This document shows positions 45,842-54,010 of a stretch of 64,000 bases of DNA, piece by piece. How positions within the stretch are numbered: position 1 is the first letter of the stretch; each line of letters begins with the position of its first letter. The position numbers were made by a program, and so were the translations under genes. The notes beneath the pieces were generated by a model. That model made no database searches and had not been told where the DNA came from. It saw only the letters and a program-made list of their open reading frames with translations. The DNA comes from Candidatus Zixiibacteriota bacterium. Lineage in GTDB: Bacteria > Zixibacteria > MSB-5A5 > GN15 > FEB-12. Location of the stretch: positions 24,779 to 88,778 of the forward strand of contig JAJRQO010000019.1 of the NCBI GenBank assembly GCA_024280215.1, given 5' to 3'.

Positions 45842-47425
45842 TTAAAAATGTTTACCAAATTCAAAAAAGAGCTGATTCGACTGTAAGTCTTTTTCAAAAT
45901 ATTGTCTGATTGACCCCGAGATGAAATAATTACGTTGCATCGTATAATATGTCTGAGCGTCAATATAACTCGTCGATGAACGGGTCGAAGTAGATGAGTA
46001 GATATTGGTTGTTCCACTCAATGTAACATACATTCGTTTCCGCAACGGAAAACGATAACTCAATGATGGTCTATACGCAGTCGTGAACATCGTTTCAAGA
46101 TATGAGAAACGAGCCGTAAGCGATGACTTCCGCCCTGGGAATCTCAACGCTGAAATTGCAATCGACCCGTACTTATTGTCAGAAAAAGACGAACCTCGCA
46201 TCCGTAGACCTGTGTTAATCGAAATTGAAAGGTTCTTTAGTGGCTTGAGACGCATACCAAATTTTAGACCTCGATTATCGGTATCATCAAATACTGAATC
46301 AACTATATAAGCGTCCTCATAATAATGAATCCGTTCTCGAGTATCAAAGGAAAATGAAAAACTATACTTATCAGTAATTGCATAATTTGCCCTACCATAA
46401 TAACTCGTTAATGAAAATCTTTTATTCAACGCTTCTTTACGCCAAGTACGAAAGAAATCAATTTCTAACGATTGATTAAAAGTTATCTTATTTGACGAAT
46501 AATCTGTTTGTAGATAAAAATATTCTCTACTAATAAATGAACGTAGATATGAACCAGCCAATGCTCCTGATATCAACAGTCGTTGTGATTTACTCATTTG
46601 TAATGTGTACGCAACAAACAGTCCAGCCTTTTTACGACTAAAATCAATTTTCTGATTCAAATAATCTGGCTCTGCTCCAATGGCTGCTCCAACAACTACT
46701 TTATCATTAATTTGTTTACTTAGATACAACCCATCTACAAATCCGACTCCCTGCATTTGGTACACAGATTGACGCCCAAAAGAATACTGCACTGCCTGTG
46801 CTTGGTCGGTTGAATAGATGGCAAACTCATAAATACGATGCGACCAGTTATCTAAATTCTGGGAAATATATCTGCTACTCGAGCGTTTATAGTATCTGCT
46901 TCGATGTTTAATTTGTAGCTTTAGTTTTTCTCCAAAAAGATTATCAACTTTCAGCTTACTACGAACTGATGGTTGGTACGATGAAAGCGATGAGCTCGAC
47001 ATATCTGCTACAATATAATGTTGCGATGAAATATAGCCACTCACAAAATTCTCAGAACTTTTTAATTTATTCTTTTTCTTTCTTGTAACTTTTATTTGCT
47101 TTTCTTTTTTTTGTTCAACAAGAATCAATTCAAGTTGAGCCATACTTACAACCGCATCTCCGATTTGTAATGCCCCATTCTTCTCAACAATTTTACATGC
47201 CGATGAGTTCTGTGATATATTACTAATCACAAATGTTGCTATAACCGAATCACCCCGTATAACCAAAAGTGTATCATTTTTTTGGAGATTATAATTTATT
47301 CCACCGTTGATATAAAACCCTTCAGATGAGATATAACTCACCGTCGGAGATGCACTGACATCAGCAGCAACACAAAAAACAGTCACAAGTAATACTGTTA
47401 TAATAAAAAGATATATTTTTCTCAT
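45842..47425 (-). CDS. Outer-membrane beta-barrel protein of the multihaem cytochrome operon
   Basis: The 527-residue protein has a signal peptide (about 1-25). A small periplasmic beta domain (about 30-105) contains NLQKNDTLLVIRGDSVIATFVI, like an SH3/FlgT-C-type fold. A basic linker (QIKVTRKKKNKLK) follows, then about 390 residues of alternating strands with GLKFGMRLKPLKNLSISI-type hairpins, and FFEFGKHF at the end, a barrel-type terminus. It is the last gene of an operon that encodes two giant multihaem cytochromes. This suggests it forms the outer-membrane sheath or pore of an electron conduit. I see no sequence likeness to MtrB or PioB and no haem motif. Confidence 0.65.
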   Translation of the reverse strand: MRKIYLFIITVLLVTVFCVAADVSASPTVSYISSEGFYINGGINYNLQKNDTLLVIRGDSVIATFVISNISQNSSACKIVEKNGALQIGDAVVSMAQLELILVEQKKEKQIKVTRKKKNKLKSSENFVSGYISSQHYIVADMSSSSLSSYQPSVRSKLKVDNLFGEKLKLQIKHRSRYYKRSSSRYISQNLDNWSHRIYEFAIYSTDQAQAVQYSFGRQSVYQMQGVGFVDGLYLSKQINDKVVVGAAIGAEPDYLNQKIDFSRKKAGLFVAYTLQMSKSQRLLISGALAGSYLRSFISREYFYLQTDYSSNKITFNQSLEIDFFRTWRKEALNKRFSLTSYYGRANYAITDKYSFSFSFDTRERIHYYEDAYIVDSVFDDTDNRGLKFGMRLKPLKNLSISINTGLRMRGSSFSDNKYGSIAISALRFPGRKSSLTARFSYLETMFTTAYRPSLSYRFPLRKRMYVTLSGTTNIYSSTSTRSSTSYIDAQTYYTMQRNYFISGSIRQYFEKDLQSNQLFFEFGKHF

Positions 47426-47437
47426 TATAACCTCCCT

Positions 47438-49582
47438 CTAACTTTTTCCGTTTGGATGACAGGAATAACAAAGATTTGAGTCATATGCATACCCATCTTC
47501 TTTACCAAGATGCTTATCATCCATCTTTGTTTTTGAATGACAAAGGAAACAACTAAAAGTCAATCGAGTTGACTGTGTCGTATGACAATCAACACAATCA
47601 TTCCACTCTCCATTATGTTTTCCTGAAAATACTGGAAAGAACTCCGAATCATGAGCCCTAAATGTTCCTTTGAGTCCACTCGGATGACAAGAGATACAAC
47701 TCGGTGAGTCATAACTATATCCATTCATAGAACCATGCATATTATCAGAGTCGGTTTGAGTATGACAACTCAGACAACTCACTTGGGTTCTATCAACTGG
47801 ATTAGTGTGACAGACGTTACAATCATTCCACTCATTATTATGAGTCCCTGAAAAAATTGGGAAAAACTGGGCATCATGATCGACAAACTGTCCCTTTTCA
47901 CCTGTAGGATGACAGAGATAACAATCAGTACTACTATAGAGATAGCCTGTTATTCCAGCATGATTTGCATCTGATTCTGTTTGTAGATGACAAGTCAAAC
48001 AAGAAAATACAGACTTATCCGAAACCGTCGTATGACAACCTGTACAATCATTCCATTGGTTATTATGCGTTCCTGAATAGATAGGAAAAAATTGAGGGTC
48101 ATGGTCTATAAACTGACCCTTCTCTCCAGTTGGATGACAGCTGAGGCAGCTTGGTGATGTATAATCATACCCTGTCATATTTCCATGAAAATCATTTGTT
48201 TCATTTTGCAAATGACATGTTAGACAGCTCACTTCAGAGCGGTTTACTGGATTATTATGACATATATTACAATCGTTCCATTCATTATTATGAACCCCTG
48301 AATAAATCGGGAAATAAGCTATATCATGGTCAACGAATAACCCTTTTTCACCAGTAGGATGACAAAGATAACAATCTGTACTGCTATAATTATACCCAGC
48401 AATTCCACTATGAGAAGCATTTGTCTCTGTTGGCGTGTGACAAGTCAAACAAGTAAAGTCTAATCTATTACTTGGAGTTTCATGACAAGCAACGCAATTA
48501 TTCCACTCGTTATTATGTGTTCCAGAATAGATTGGGAAAAACTGAGGGTCATGTTCAGTAAACTGACCTTTTTCGCCTGTTGGGTGACAACTGTAACAGT
48601 CTTGACTATTATATGCATATGCAGTCATACCATTATGTATATCATCCGTCTCAGTTTGTGCATGACAAGCTTGATAGCAAGAAAAATCTTTTCTATCAGA
48701 CGGGTTAATATGACATTCATTACAGTCTGACCACTCAGATGCATGTGCTCCTGAAAATATTGGGAAAAATTGTGCATCATGATTAGTAAAATCTCCTGCA
48801 TTCCCCTGCGGATGACAAAAATAACAGTCAGGTGAATTATATGCATAACCACCTATACCATTATGATCAGCATCTGTCTTCGTTTGAGGATGTGCATGAC
48901 AATTAAGACAACTAAATTCTTGATAACTTGTTGGATTGTTATGACAGGAACGACAATCATCCCATTCATTTTTATGTTCCCCTGAAAATATCGGAAACAA
49001 TATATCATGATTATCAAAATATGCAGGACGCCATAAATCCATCTGATGACAACTTTCACAATCTGTTGAAAATCCATTACTGACATGGTTCGGAGAATTT
49101 ACTCCTAAATAATCTGATTGATGACACTTTATACACCGAGTTGTGTTAAATGAAAAATCTCCCGACGGCATTGTCGTATGACAACCCTGACAATCAACTA
49201 AGGTATGCTTCCCCGACAAAGGAAAATTCGTATTCAGATGCATCGCCTCTATATCAAACTGCTCCCAACCTCGCGTAGTATGACAGTCCTGACAATCATT
49301 ACCCATCTTCGCTTGGTGAATATCATTGTGACAGGATAGACAGTTTGATTTTACTTTAGTAAAATCAGAAACATCATGACAACCTTTACAATCAGCCGAT
49401 TGATGTCTGTCTTGGAGGTCATACCCTGTGAGAGTATGGTCAAACGACATATCTTTGAATGACTCGACCGTATGACATGTCTCGCAATTAAATTTCAGTT
49501 TCCCATGAGGGTTCTCTGTTGCAAAAACAGACACGGACATACACACACATAAATATACAAATAATATTTTTTTCATATTCAT
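47438..49582 (-). CDS. 28-haem cytochrome c with seven tandem three-haem repeats
   Basis: The 714-residue exported protein has a signal peptide (about 1-21), 27 CxxCH motifs and one CX3CH (CYQACH). Seven haems lie in the N-terminal 190 residues, in cytochrome c7/c3-like spacing. From about residue 192 there are seven tandem units of about 75 residues. Each carries three haem sites and the skeleton HD.QFFPI.SG.HNNEW..C..CH, SCLTCH, CYLCHPTGEKGQF. Units 3 to 6 are most alike. The repeats suggest growth by duplication of a three-haem module and a long wire-like shape. The neighbouring 20-haem cytochrome, haem-b-type membrane protein and flavoprotein form one operon. It is probably periplasmic or surface exposed. 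Confidence 0.92.
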   Translation of the reverse strand: MNMKKILFVYLCVCMSVSVFATENPHGKLKFNCETCHTVESFKDMSFDHTLTGYDLQDRHQSADCKGCHDVSDFTKVKSNCLSCHNDIHQAKMGNDCQDCHTTRGWEQFDIEAMHLNTNFPLSGKHTLVDCQGCHTTMPSGDFSFNTTRCIKCHQSDYLGVNSPNHVSNGFSTDCESCHQMDLWRPAYFDNHDILFPIFSGEHKNEWDDCRSCHNNPTSYQEFSCLNCHAHPQTKTDADHNGIGGYAYNSPDCYFCHPQGNAGDFTNHDAQFFPIFSGAHASEWSDCNECHINPSDRKDFSCYQACHAQTETDDIHNGMTAYAYNSQDCYSCHPTGEKGQFTEHDPQFFPIYSGTHNNEWNNCVACHETPSNRLDFTCLTCHTPTETNASHSGIAGYNYSSTDCYLCHPTGEKGLFVDHDIAYFPIYSGVHNNEWNDCNICHNNPVNRSEVSCLTCHLQNETNDFHGNMTGYDYTSPSCLSCHPTGEKGQFIDHDPQFFPIYSGTHNNQWNDCTGCHTTVSDKSVFSCLTCHLQTESDANHAGITGYLYSSTDCYLCHPTGEKGQFVDHDAQFFPIFSGTHNNEWNDCNVCHTNPVDRTQVSCLSCHTQTDSDNMHGSMNGYSYDSPSCISCHPSGLKGTFRAHDSEFFPVFSGKHNGEWNDCVDCHTTQSTRLTFSCFLCHSKTKMDDKHLGKEDGYAYDSNLCYSCHPNGKS
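47441..49009 (-). repeat. Seven tandem coding repeats of about 225 bp
   Basis: Each unit of about 75 codons encodes three haem-binding motifs between successive HD.(Q/E)FFP lines. The DNA copies remain recognisably similar, especially between about 47800 and 48760, so recent duplication or ongoing recombination is likely. Confidence 0.85.
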
Positions 49583-49587
49583 CCTTG

Positions 49588-51216
49588 CTATAATGGCTTC
49601 ACATCAGTCGTATGACAAGATTCACACTTCGTGTCGATTGGTTTATAGAGTCTATATTTTTCGGTTCCATTTATAATTTCTGTATGACAAGAGTTACAAT
49701 TTACATTTTTATGAGCACCCAACAATTTATACGAACTGTTCTTATTATGATCAAACACTAATTGACTCCAACTATTATCACTATGACAATCTTTACAATT
49801 TTTTGATTTGTCAAATTGACCATAATGATTATCTCGATGACACTCTTTACAATCTCTTTCTACTGGCTTGAAATTTCGTATCGGCTTTTTATCATCAGTC
49901 ATTTTATGACAAACAATACATGGTTGAGCAAGATGAGCCCCAGCAAGTTTGAATTCAGTCTTGTTATGCGAAGCAACAGGGAAAATAGCTGGCATAAAAC
50001 CTTGCACCTTATGACAACTCTCACAAGCACCCTTATCATCTCTTTTTACAAATTGTTTCTGATGGTAATCGCTATGACAATCGGCGCACTCATTATACTG
50101 ATTTTTCTCAAATCGAGTGCTTAGTTTATGACACTTATCACACTTTACGGCTTTATGTTTTCCCTCTAATGGGAAATCAGTCTTACTATGATCAGCATTA
50201 CGTTCATCTAATACTTTCCATCCATCAGTCACATGACAACGCATGCAATCCTGTCCAAAAGAACCTTTGTGAATATCTTTATGACAATCCGTGCAGTCAT
50301 CATACTGATTTTTTTTAAATTTCTGATTAGGTTTATGACATCCATCACACTTTACTGCTATATGTTTTCCTGTCAATGGAAACTTGGTATTGTTATGATC
50401 CATCTTTTCTTTATCAACTATTTTCCATCCATCAGTCACATGACAACGATTACAATCATTTCCAAATTTTCCAACATGTATATCTTGATGGCATGAAGTA
50501 CAGTTGTTAAATTTCAGCCCAACATATTTACTATATGAATCATCTTTTGGTATAAGAGGAATTGTCTCAGTAATAACTTTATGACATTTAAGACAATCAA
50601 CTTTTAGATGTTTCCCTGTTAAATTAAATTTGGCTTTACTATGCTCAAACTTTTCAGCTTTAACCCATTTTTCTGGAGAATGACATTTCAAACAATCATC
50701 ACCAAGTTGTGCTCGATGTTCATCATGATGACAACTCAAACATCCTTGTGAAAGCCCTAAATATGTTTTGGTAATATCCATATCAGGTTCAATAGAATTT
50801 AACTCTTGTGAAATCAAACCAGGGTTATGACAATCCCTACAAATTAGCGAAGCATGTTTCCCTATCAATGTATAACCAGTCGATTTGTGATCAAATTGTT
50901 CAATTGGTTTCTTCCAATGGATTAACTCAAAATCTTTCCCCGCATGATCACTATGACAACTAAAGCATAATTTTTTTTCAATTTGAGTATACGTGTAATG
51001 CATTCCTTTTTGTTCAGAAATCTGCTTATTTAATACCGCATGACACTCCAAACATTTTTTCGCCGATGGTCCCTCGCCAAGTTCATGGCAACTGGTACAG
51101 TTGGTTAACCCTTCAAGTTGGGCATGAGGTTCGGCTAAATCGCCGGGTGAAAGTTGTGCCTGCACAAATAAAGGAAAACATACCAAAAAGATACATATTA
51201 GTTTTAAAATACCCAT
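49588..51216 (-). CDS. 20-haem cytochrome c of c7/c3-like repeats
   Basis: I use the ATG at 51216 (MGILKLICIFLVCFPLFVQAQ), giving a clear signal peptide; a start at 51276 would put cysteine-rich sequence ahead of it. The protein has 20 CxxCH motifs in 542 residues, about one per 27. A repeated line DC.RCHVTDGWK...DH..T.FPL.GKH..VKCD.CHK pairs haem sites with distant histidines, as in cytochrome c3/c7 chains. The ATG overlaps the end of the upstream cytochrome b-like gene by 13 nt, so translation is coupled. It should accept electrons from that membrane protein on the periplasmic side and pass them to the 28-haem protein. Confidence 0.92.
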   Translation of the reverse strand: MGILKLICIFLVCFPLFVQAQLSPGDLAEPHAQLEGLTNCTSCHELGEGPSAKKCLECHAVLNKQISEQKGMHYTYTQIEKKLCFSCHSDHAGKDFELIHWKKPIEQFDHKSTGYTLIGKHASLICRDCHNPGLISQELNSIEPDMDITKTYLGLSQGCLSCHHDEHRAQLGDDCLKCHSPEKWVKAEKFEHSKAKFNLTGKHLKVDCLKCHKVITETIPLIPKDDSYSKYVGLKFNNCTSCHQDIHVGKFGNDCNRCHVTDGWKIVDKEKMDHNNTKFPLTGKHIAVKCDGCHKPNQKFKKNQYDDCTDCHKDIHKGSFGQDCMRCHVTDGWKVLDERNADHSKTDFPLEGKHKAVKCDKCHKLSTRFEKNQYNECADCHSDYHQKQFVKRDDKGACESCHKVQGFMPAIFPVASHNKTEFKLAGAHLAQPCIVCHKMTDDKKPIRNFKPVERDCKECHRDNHYGQFDKSKNCKDCHSDNSWSQLVFDHNKNSSYKLLGAHKNVNCNSCHTEIINGTEKYRLYKPIDTKCESCHTTDVKPL

Positions 51217-52082
51217 CGATACCCCATCAGTACAGTTATTGTCACATGCACAAACATAATCGCAAACATAATCCAAGCAAATGGTTTATGCACAACATGC
51301 CAGAGATGAAAAACGTTAGTCACAGCACCCAAAAATATTTTACGACGATTCAATAGTGACTTCTTTTTTGAATATAAAATAATCCGTTTTATTCCCTTAG
51401 GTGGAAACTTTGGATGTCTCTTTTTTATAAATCGCTTCAACTTCCAAAAACGTATTGGACGCTTTAAATCATCAAGTGTAATTTGTAGCATTGCAGACAA
51501 CTGGCCTTTTTCAATTTCAAAATGAACATTGGTCATCCGCCTCACCTCATCCATAACATCTTGAGGAACATCAAAATCTTTGACAAGCATCTCTGTCAGG
51601 TTTTTATTTTTCTCTTCAACAGCACCTAACGCCAACTCATGCCCTTCCTCGTCTCTTGGAATCTGGATATAAATATAACGACCTATAATCCCAGAAAACA
51701 TCACTGCCAACATCGAATAATACGAAATAGAAACCAACCCATTCAACTTCCCAGCTGTATGAAGAGTAATCAAAAGAGGTCCGATAATACCAAAAAAGAT
51801 ATGTACATTTAACCATTTTCGTATATTCCCAAACCGTAACCCAAACAAAAATCGTTTTCGAGCTGAATATAAAAAAAGTAAAATAACAAACGATGAACCA
51901 ACTATACCAAAGCCATGTCCCCACAACCCACCAGGTTTTAATAAAGTATGCAATGGATCATGTGGACGATCTTTCATCTCAAGCATATAATAGTCAAAGC
52001 CACTATATGCAAAATATATTATTGCAACAATACTTGTCAGATACAATATTGTAATAAACAGATTAAATGATTTCTCTTTCAT
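51204..52082 (-). CDS. Haem-b-type membrane electron-transfer protein
   Basis: The 292-residue protein has about six hydrophobic segments in two groups. Histidines suit haem b ligation: WGHGFGIVG, NVHIFFGIIGPLLITLHTAG, and FHLWHVVHKPFAWIMFAIMFVHV. The middle is a hydrophilic domain of about 100 residues (EEGHELALGAVEEKN to IILYSKKK) on the cytoplasmic side. It overlaps the flavoprotein gene upstream by 4 nt and the 20-haem gene downstream. It is likely the transmembrane step from a cytoplasmic flavoprotein or quinol to the periplasmic cytochromes. It resembles diheme b-type proteins often found beside multihaem cytochromes; no close named family is clear. Confidence 0.75.
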   Translation of the reverse strand: MKEKSFNLFITILYLTSIVAIIYFAYSGFDYYMLEMKDRPHDPLHTLLKPGGLWGHGFGIVGSSFVILLFLYSARKRFLFGLRFGNIRKWLNVHIFFGIIGPLLITLHTAGKLNGLVSISYYSMLAVMFSGIIGRYIYIQIPRDEEGHELALGAVEEKNKNLTEMLVKDFDVPQDVMDEVRRMTNVHFEIEKGQLSAMLQITLDDLKRPIRFWKLKRFIKKRHPKFPPKGIKRIILYSKKKSLLNRRKIFLGAVTNVFHLWHVVHKPFAWIMFAIMFVHVTITVLMGYRWVF

Positions 52083-53386
52083 CGTACTCCATATTTGGTT
52101 TCCATAGAAATACCTATGTTTTTTAAAAATGCGGTCGGAAGCTCTCCGCCTATCATGACAAAGACATAATCATTTTTAATCGTGATAAGCTCATCATGAT
52201 GTTTCAAGCTTACGTTATCATTTTCAATCGATGCGACCTGTGACTCAAATATCAGTTTTACCCATCCAGCCTTTTCAGCAGATTTAATTTGTAACGCATT
52301 TTTTTCTTTAATTCGACTAAATGAATCTTTCCGATACGAAACCGTCACCGTTGTTCCCTCTTGCTCGCCAAGACGAAGAGCCGCCTCTACTGCCGAATCA
52401 CCACCACCCACTACCAAAATATCTTTATTCTTATACTGCTGTGGGTCAATCAACTTATAGGTAACTTTTGTAGACGCTTCACCAGTCACACCTAACTTAC
52501 GAGGGGTCCCTCTTCGCCCAATCGCAAGTAAAACTCGCTTTGCTCTATAACTTGCTTTTGATGAAACAACTTGAAATAAATTATCTTCGCAAGCAATCGA
52601 TTCTACTTTTTCACCAAGATTTATTGTTATATTATTTTTTATCGTAATCTCTTCCCATAGCTCTAAAAGTGATTCTTTCTGAATCTCTCTCTGTTTGAAC
52701 TTTCCATACAATGGAATATCCATCGGCTGAGTCATAACAAGTTTTTGTCTTGGAAATGAAAAGACCGTTCCACCAAAATCATTCTCTTGTTCTAATGTCA
52801 CAAAATTAAGGTTTTCTTTTTTTGCCTGAAGTGACGCCGCTATTCCAGCTGGACCAGACCCTACAATCAGTAAATCGATACAACCGTTATTTTTGGTTTT
52901 CAAAGTTTTCGCGATATACTCTACGGCCTCTTTTCCTTGAGTCACTGCATTTCGCACTAACCCCATACCGCCTAATTCACCAGCTATATAAACACCTTGA
53001 ACATTGGTCTCAAATGTCTCTTTAACCGCTGGAATATCAACACCACGAGTCGAAGTACCAAACACCAATGAAATAGCATCTGTCGGACATGCTGCCTGAC
53101 AAGCACCATGACCAATACACTTATTAGGAGCAATTATCTGCGCTCGACCTTTGACTATCCCCAAAATCTGACCTTCTGGGCAAGCTGTCACGCATGCACC
53201 AGCCATAATGCACTGATTTGGATCAATCTTCGGATGAAGTGTAACTGGTTCACCCACACCTGCTTCTATATTGCTTTCGTACTGACGTACTGCCTCTTTT
53301 GATTGACTCGAATGCTTCCGCCAATAAGAATATGGTATATACACTATAACAAGTGCCGTGATAATATAAATCAATTCTTCAATCAT
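52079..53386 (-). CDS. Membrane-anchored ferredoxin-flavoprotein oxidoreductase (thioredoxin-reductase-like)
   Basis: The 435-residue protein has an N-terminal transmembrane helix (about 4-21). Next is a two-cluster ferredoxin domain (CIMAGACVTACPEG and CIGHGACQAACPTDA) and an FAD/NAD(P) pair of Rossmann folds (LLIVGSGPAGIAAS and ILVVGGGDSAVEAA). No CxxC dithiol is present, so it is not a thioredoxin reductase. Oddly, the ETNVQGVYIAGELGGMG segment, which normally ends such flavoproteins, lies before the FAD domain, while the chain ends at the point where that segment would be expected. The protein thus looks circularly permuted. As the first gene of the conduit operon it likely feeds NAD(P)H electrons into the membrane cytochrome. 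Confidence 0.85.
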   Translation of the reverse strand: MIEELIYIITALVIVYIPYSYWRKHSSQSKEAVRQYESNIEAGVGEPVTLHPKIDPNQCIMAGACVTACPEGQILGIVKGRAQIIAPNKCIGHGACQAACPTDAISLVFGTSTRGVDIPAVKETFETNVQGVYIAGELGGMGLVRNAVTQGKEAVEYIAKTLKTKNNGCIDLLIVGSGPAGIAASLQAKKENLNFVTLEQENDFGGTVFSFPRQKLVMTQPMDIPLYGKFKQREIQKESLLELWEEITIKNNITINLGEKVESIACEDNLFQVVSSKASYRAKRVLLAIGRRGTPRKLGVTGEASTKVTYKLIDPQQYKNKDILVVGGGDSAVEAALRLGEQEGTTVTVSYRKDSFSRIKEKNALQIKSAEKAGWVKLIFESQVASIENDNVSLKHHDELITIKNDYVFVMIGGELPTAFLKNIGISMETKYGVR

Positions 53387-53835
53387 CTTTTTCCAACTAT
53401 ATATCTAATGAGCGATTTTGAGCTTATCTATTTATATTCAATATCGGCTTAATACGCCTGAGTTATTAATAATAAATGCAATATTCGCAATTTAGGTGGT
53501 GGATTTTTAATCGTTAACGCAATATAAGACTATAAAACTCTATCTTATTGACATAATAAGATTTGTCAGTATATTGGCGATAGAATAACAAAAACATGAT
53601 ACTAAATAATTATGAAAATGACCAGCATAAAAATACCATCTAATCAAAAATTTATCCTATACAAAGATTCTTATACTTTGCATGCTCATTGATGTTATTC
53701 TTTACATGCTCACTCTTATTGTTTTACCAGCTTTATATAAATTGTTTGGTAAAAAATCAGACACAACAGAATAAGCAAAACTGCTTTATTTGTCGGTTTT
53801 CTTATAAAACAGCCTAAGGCTGCCTAAAATAAACA
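53387..53835. other. Intergenic region upstream of typA and of the conduit operon
   Basis: No gene found. A short CAGCC-TAA-GGCTG hairpin is at 53810-53822. TTGACA...TGTCAG forms a loose dyad near 53548-53570 on the side of the conduit operon. On the minus strand CTGACA, 16 nt and TAAGAT could be its promoter, but the match is weak. Confidence 0.35.
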
Positions 53836-53863
53836 TTGACAAATTTCAAAAATAGCCTATAAT
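53836..53863 (+). promoter_or_regulatory. Strong sigma-70 promoter of typA
   Basis: TTGACA (53836-53841), a 16-nt spacer and TATAAT (53858-53863): both boxes match consensus fully. The predicted start is about 53870, 141 nt before the typA ATG. Confidence 0.8.
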
Positions 53864-53883
53864 TGTCGGACTTTAAAAACAAC

Positions 53884-53915
53884 CCCGAATAGTATACTAA
53901 CTGTTCGGGTTTTTT
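53884..53915 (+). terminator. Attenuator-like terminator in the typA leader
   Basis: CCCGAA (53884-53889) pairs with TTCGGG (53904-53909), with an inner AGT/ACT stem, followed by six T. It lies only about 15-45 nt after the predicted start and before typA, so many transcripts should stop here unless termination is relieved. Confidence 0.75.
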
Positions 53916-54010
53916 CTGCCGATTATATTCTTAAATAACATATAATCAGTAAAACGTATTAGAATTATATTACTCGCAGTAATTACTGTGTTTGAAAGGT
54001 TTTTTGTACT

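Noticed and set aside
51217..51276. Longer N-terminus for the 20-haem cytochrome
   Set aside because: The extra 20 residues are cysteine-rich and overlap the previous gene in another frame; the signal peptide starts properly at 51216.
52079..53386. Thioredoxin reductase
   Set aside because: The CxxC active site is absent and the protein has a membrane helix and ferredoxin clusters.
53540..53575. TTGACA...TGTCAG dyad as a CRP/FNR operator before the conduit operon
   Set aside because: The half-site spacing is 10-12 nt, not the 4 nt found in the clear sites at 36925 and 36963.
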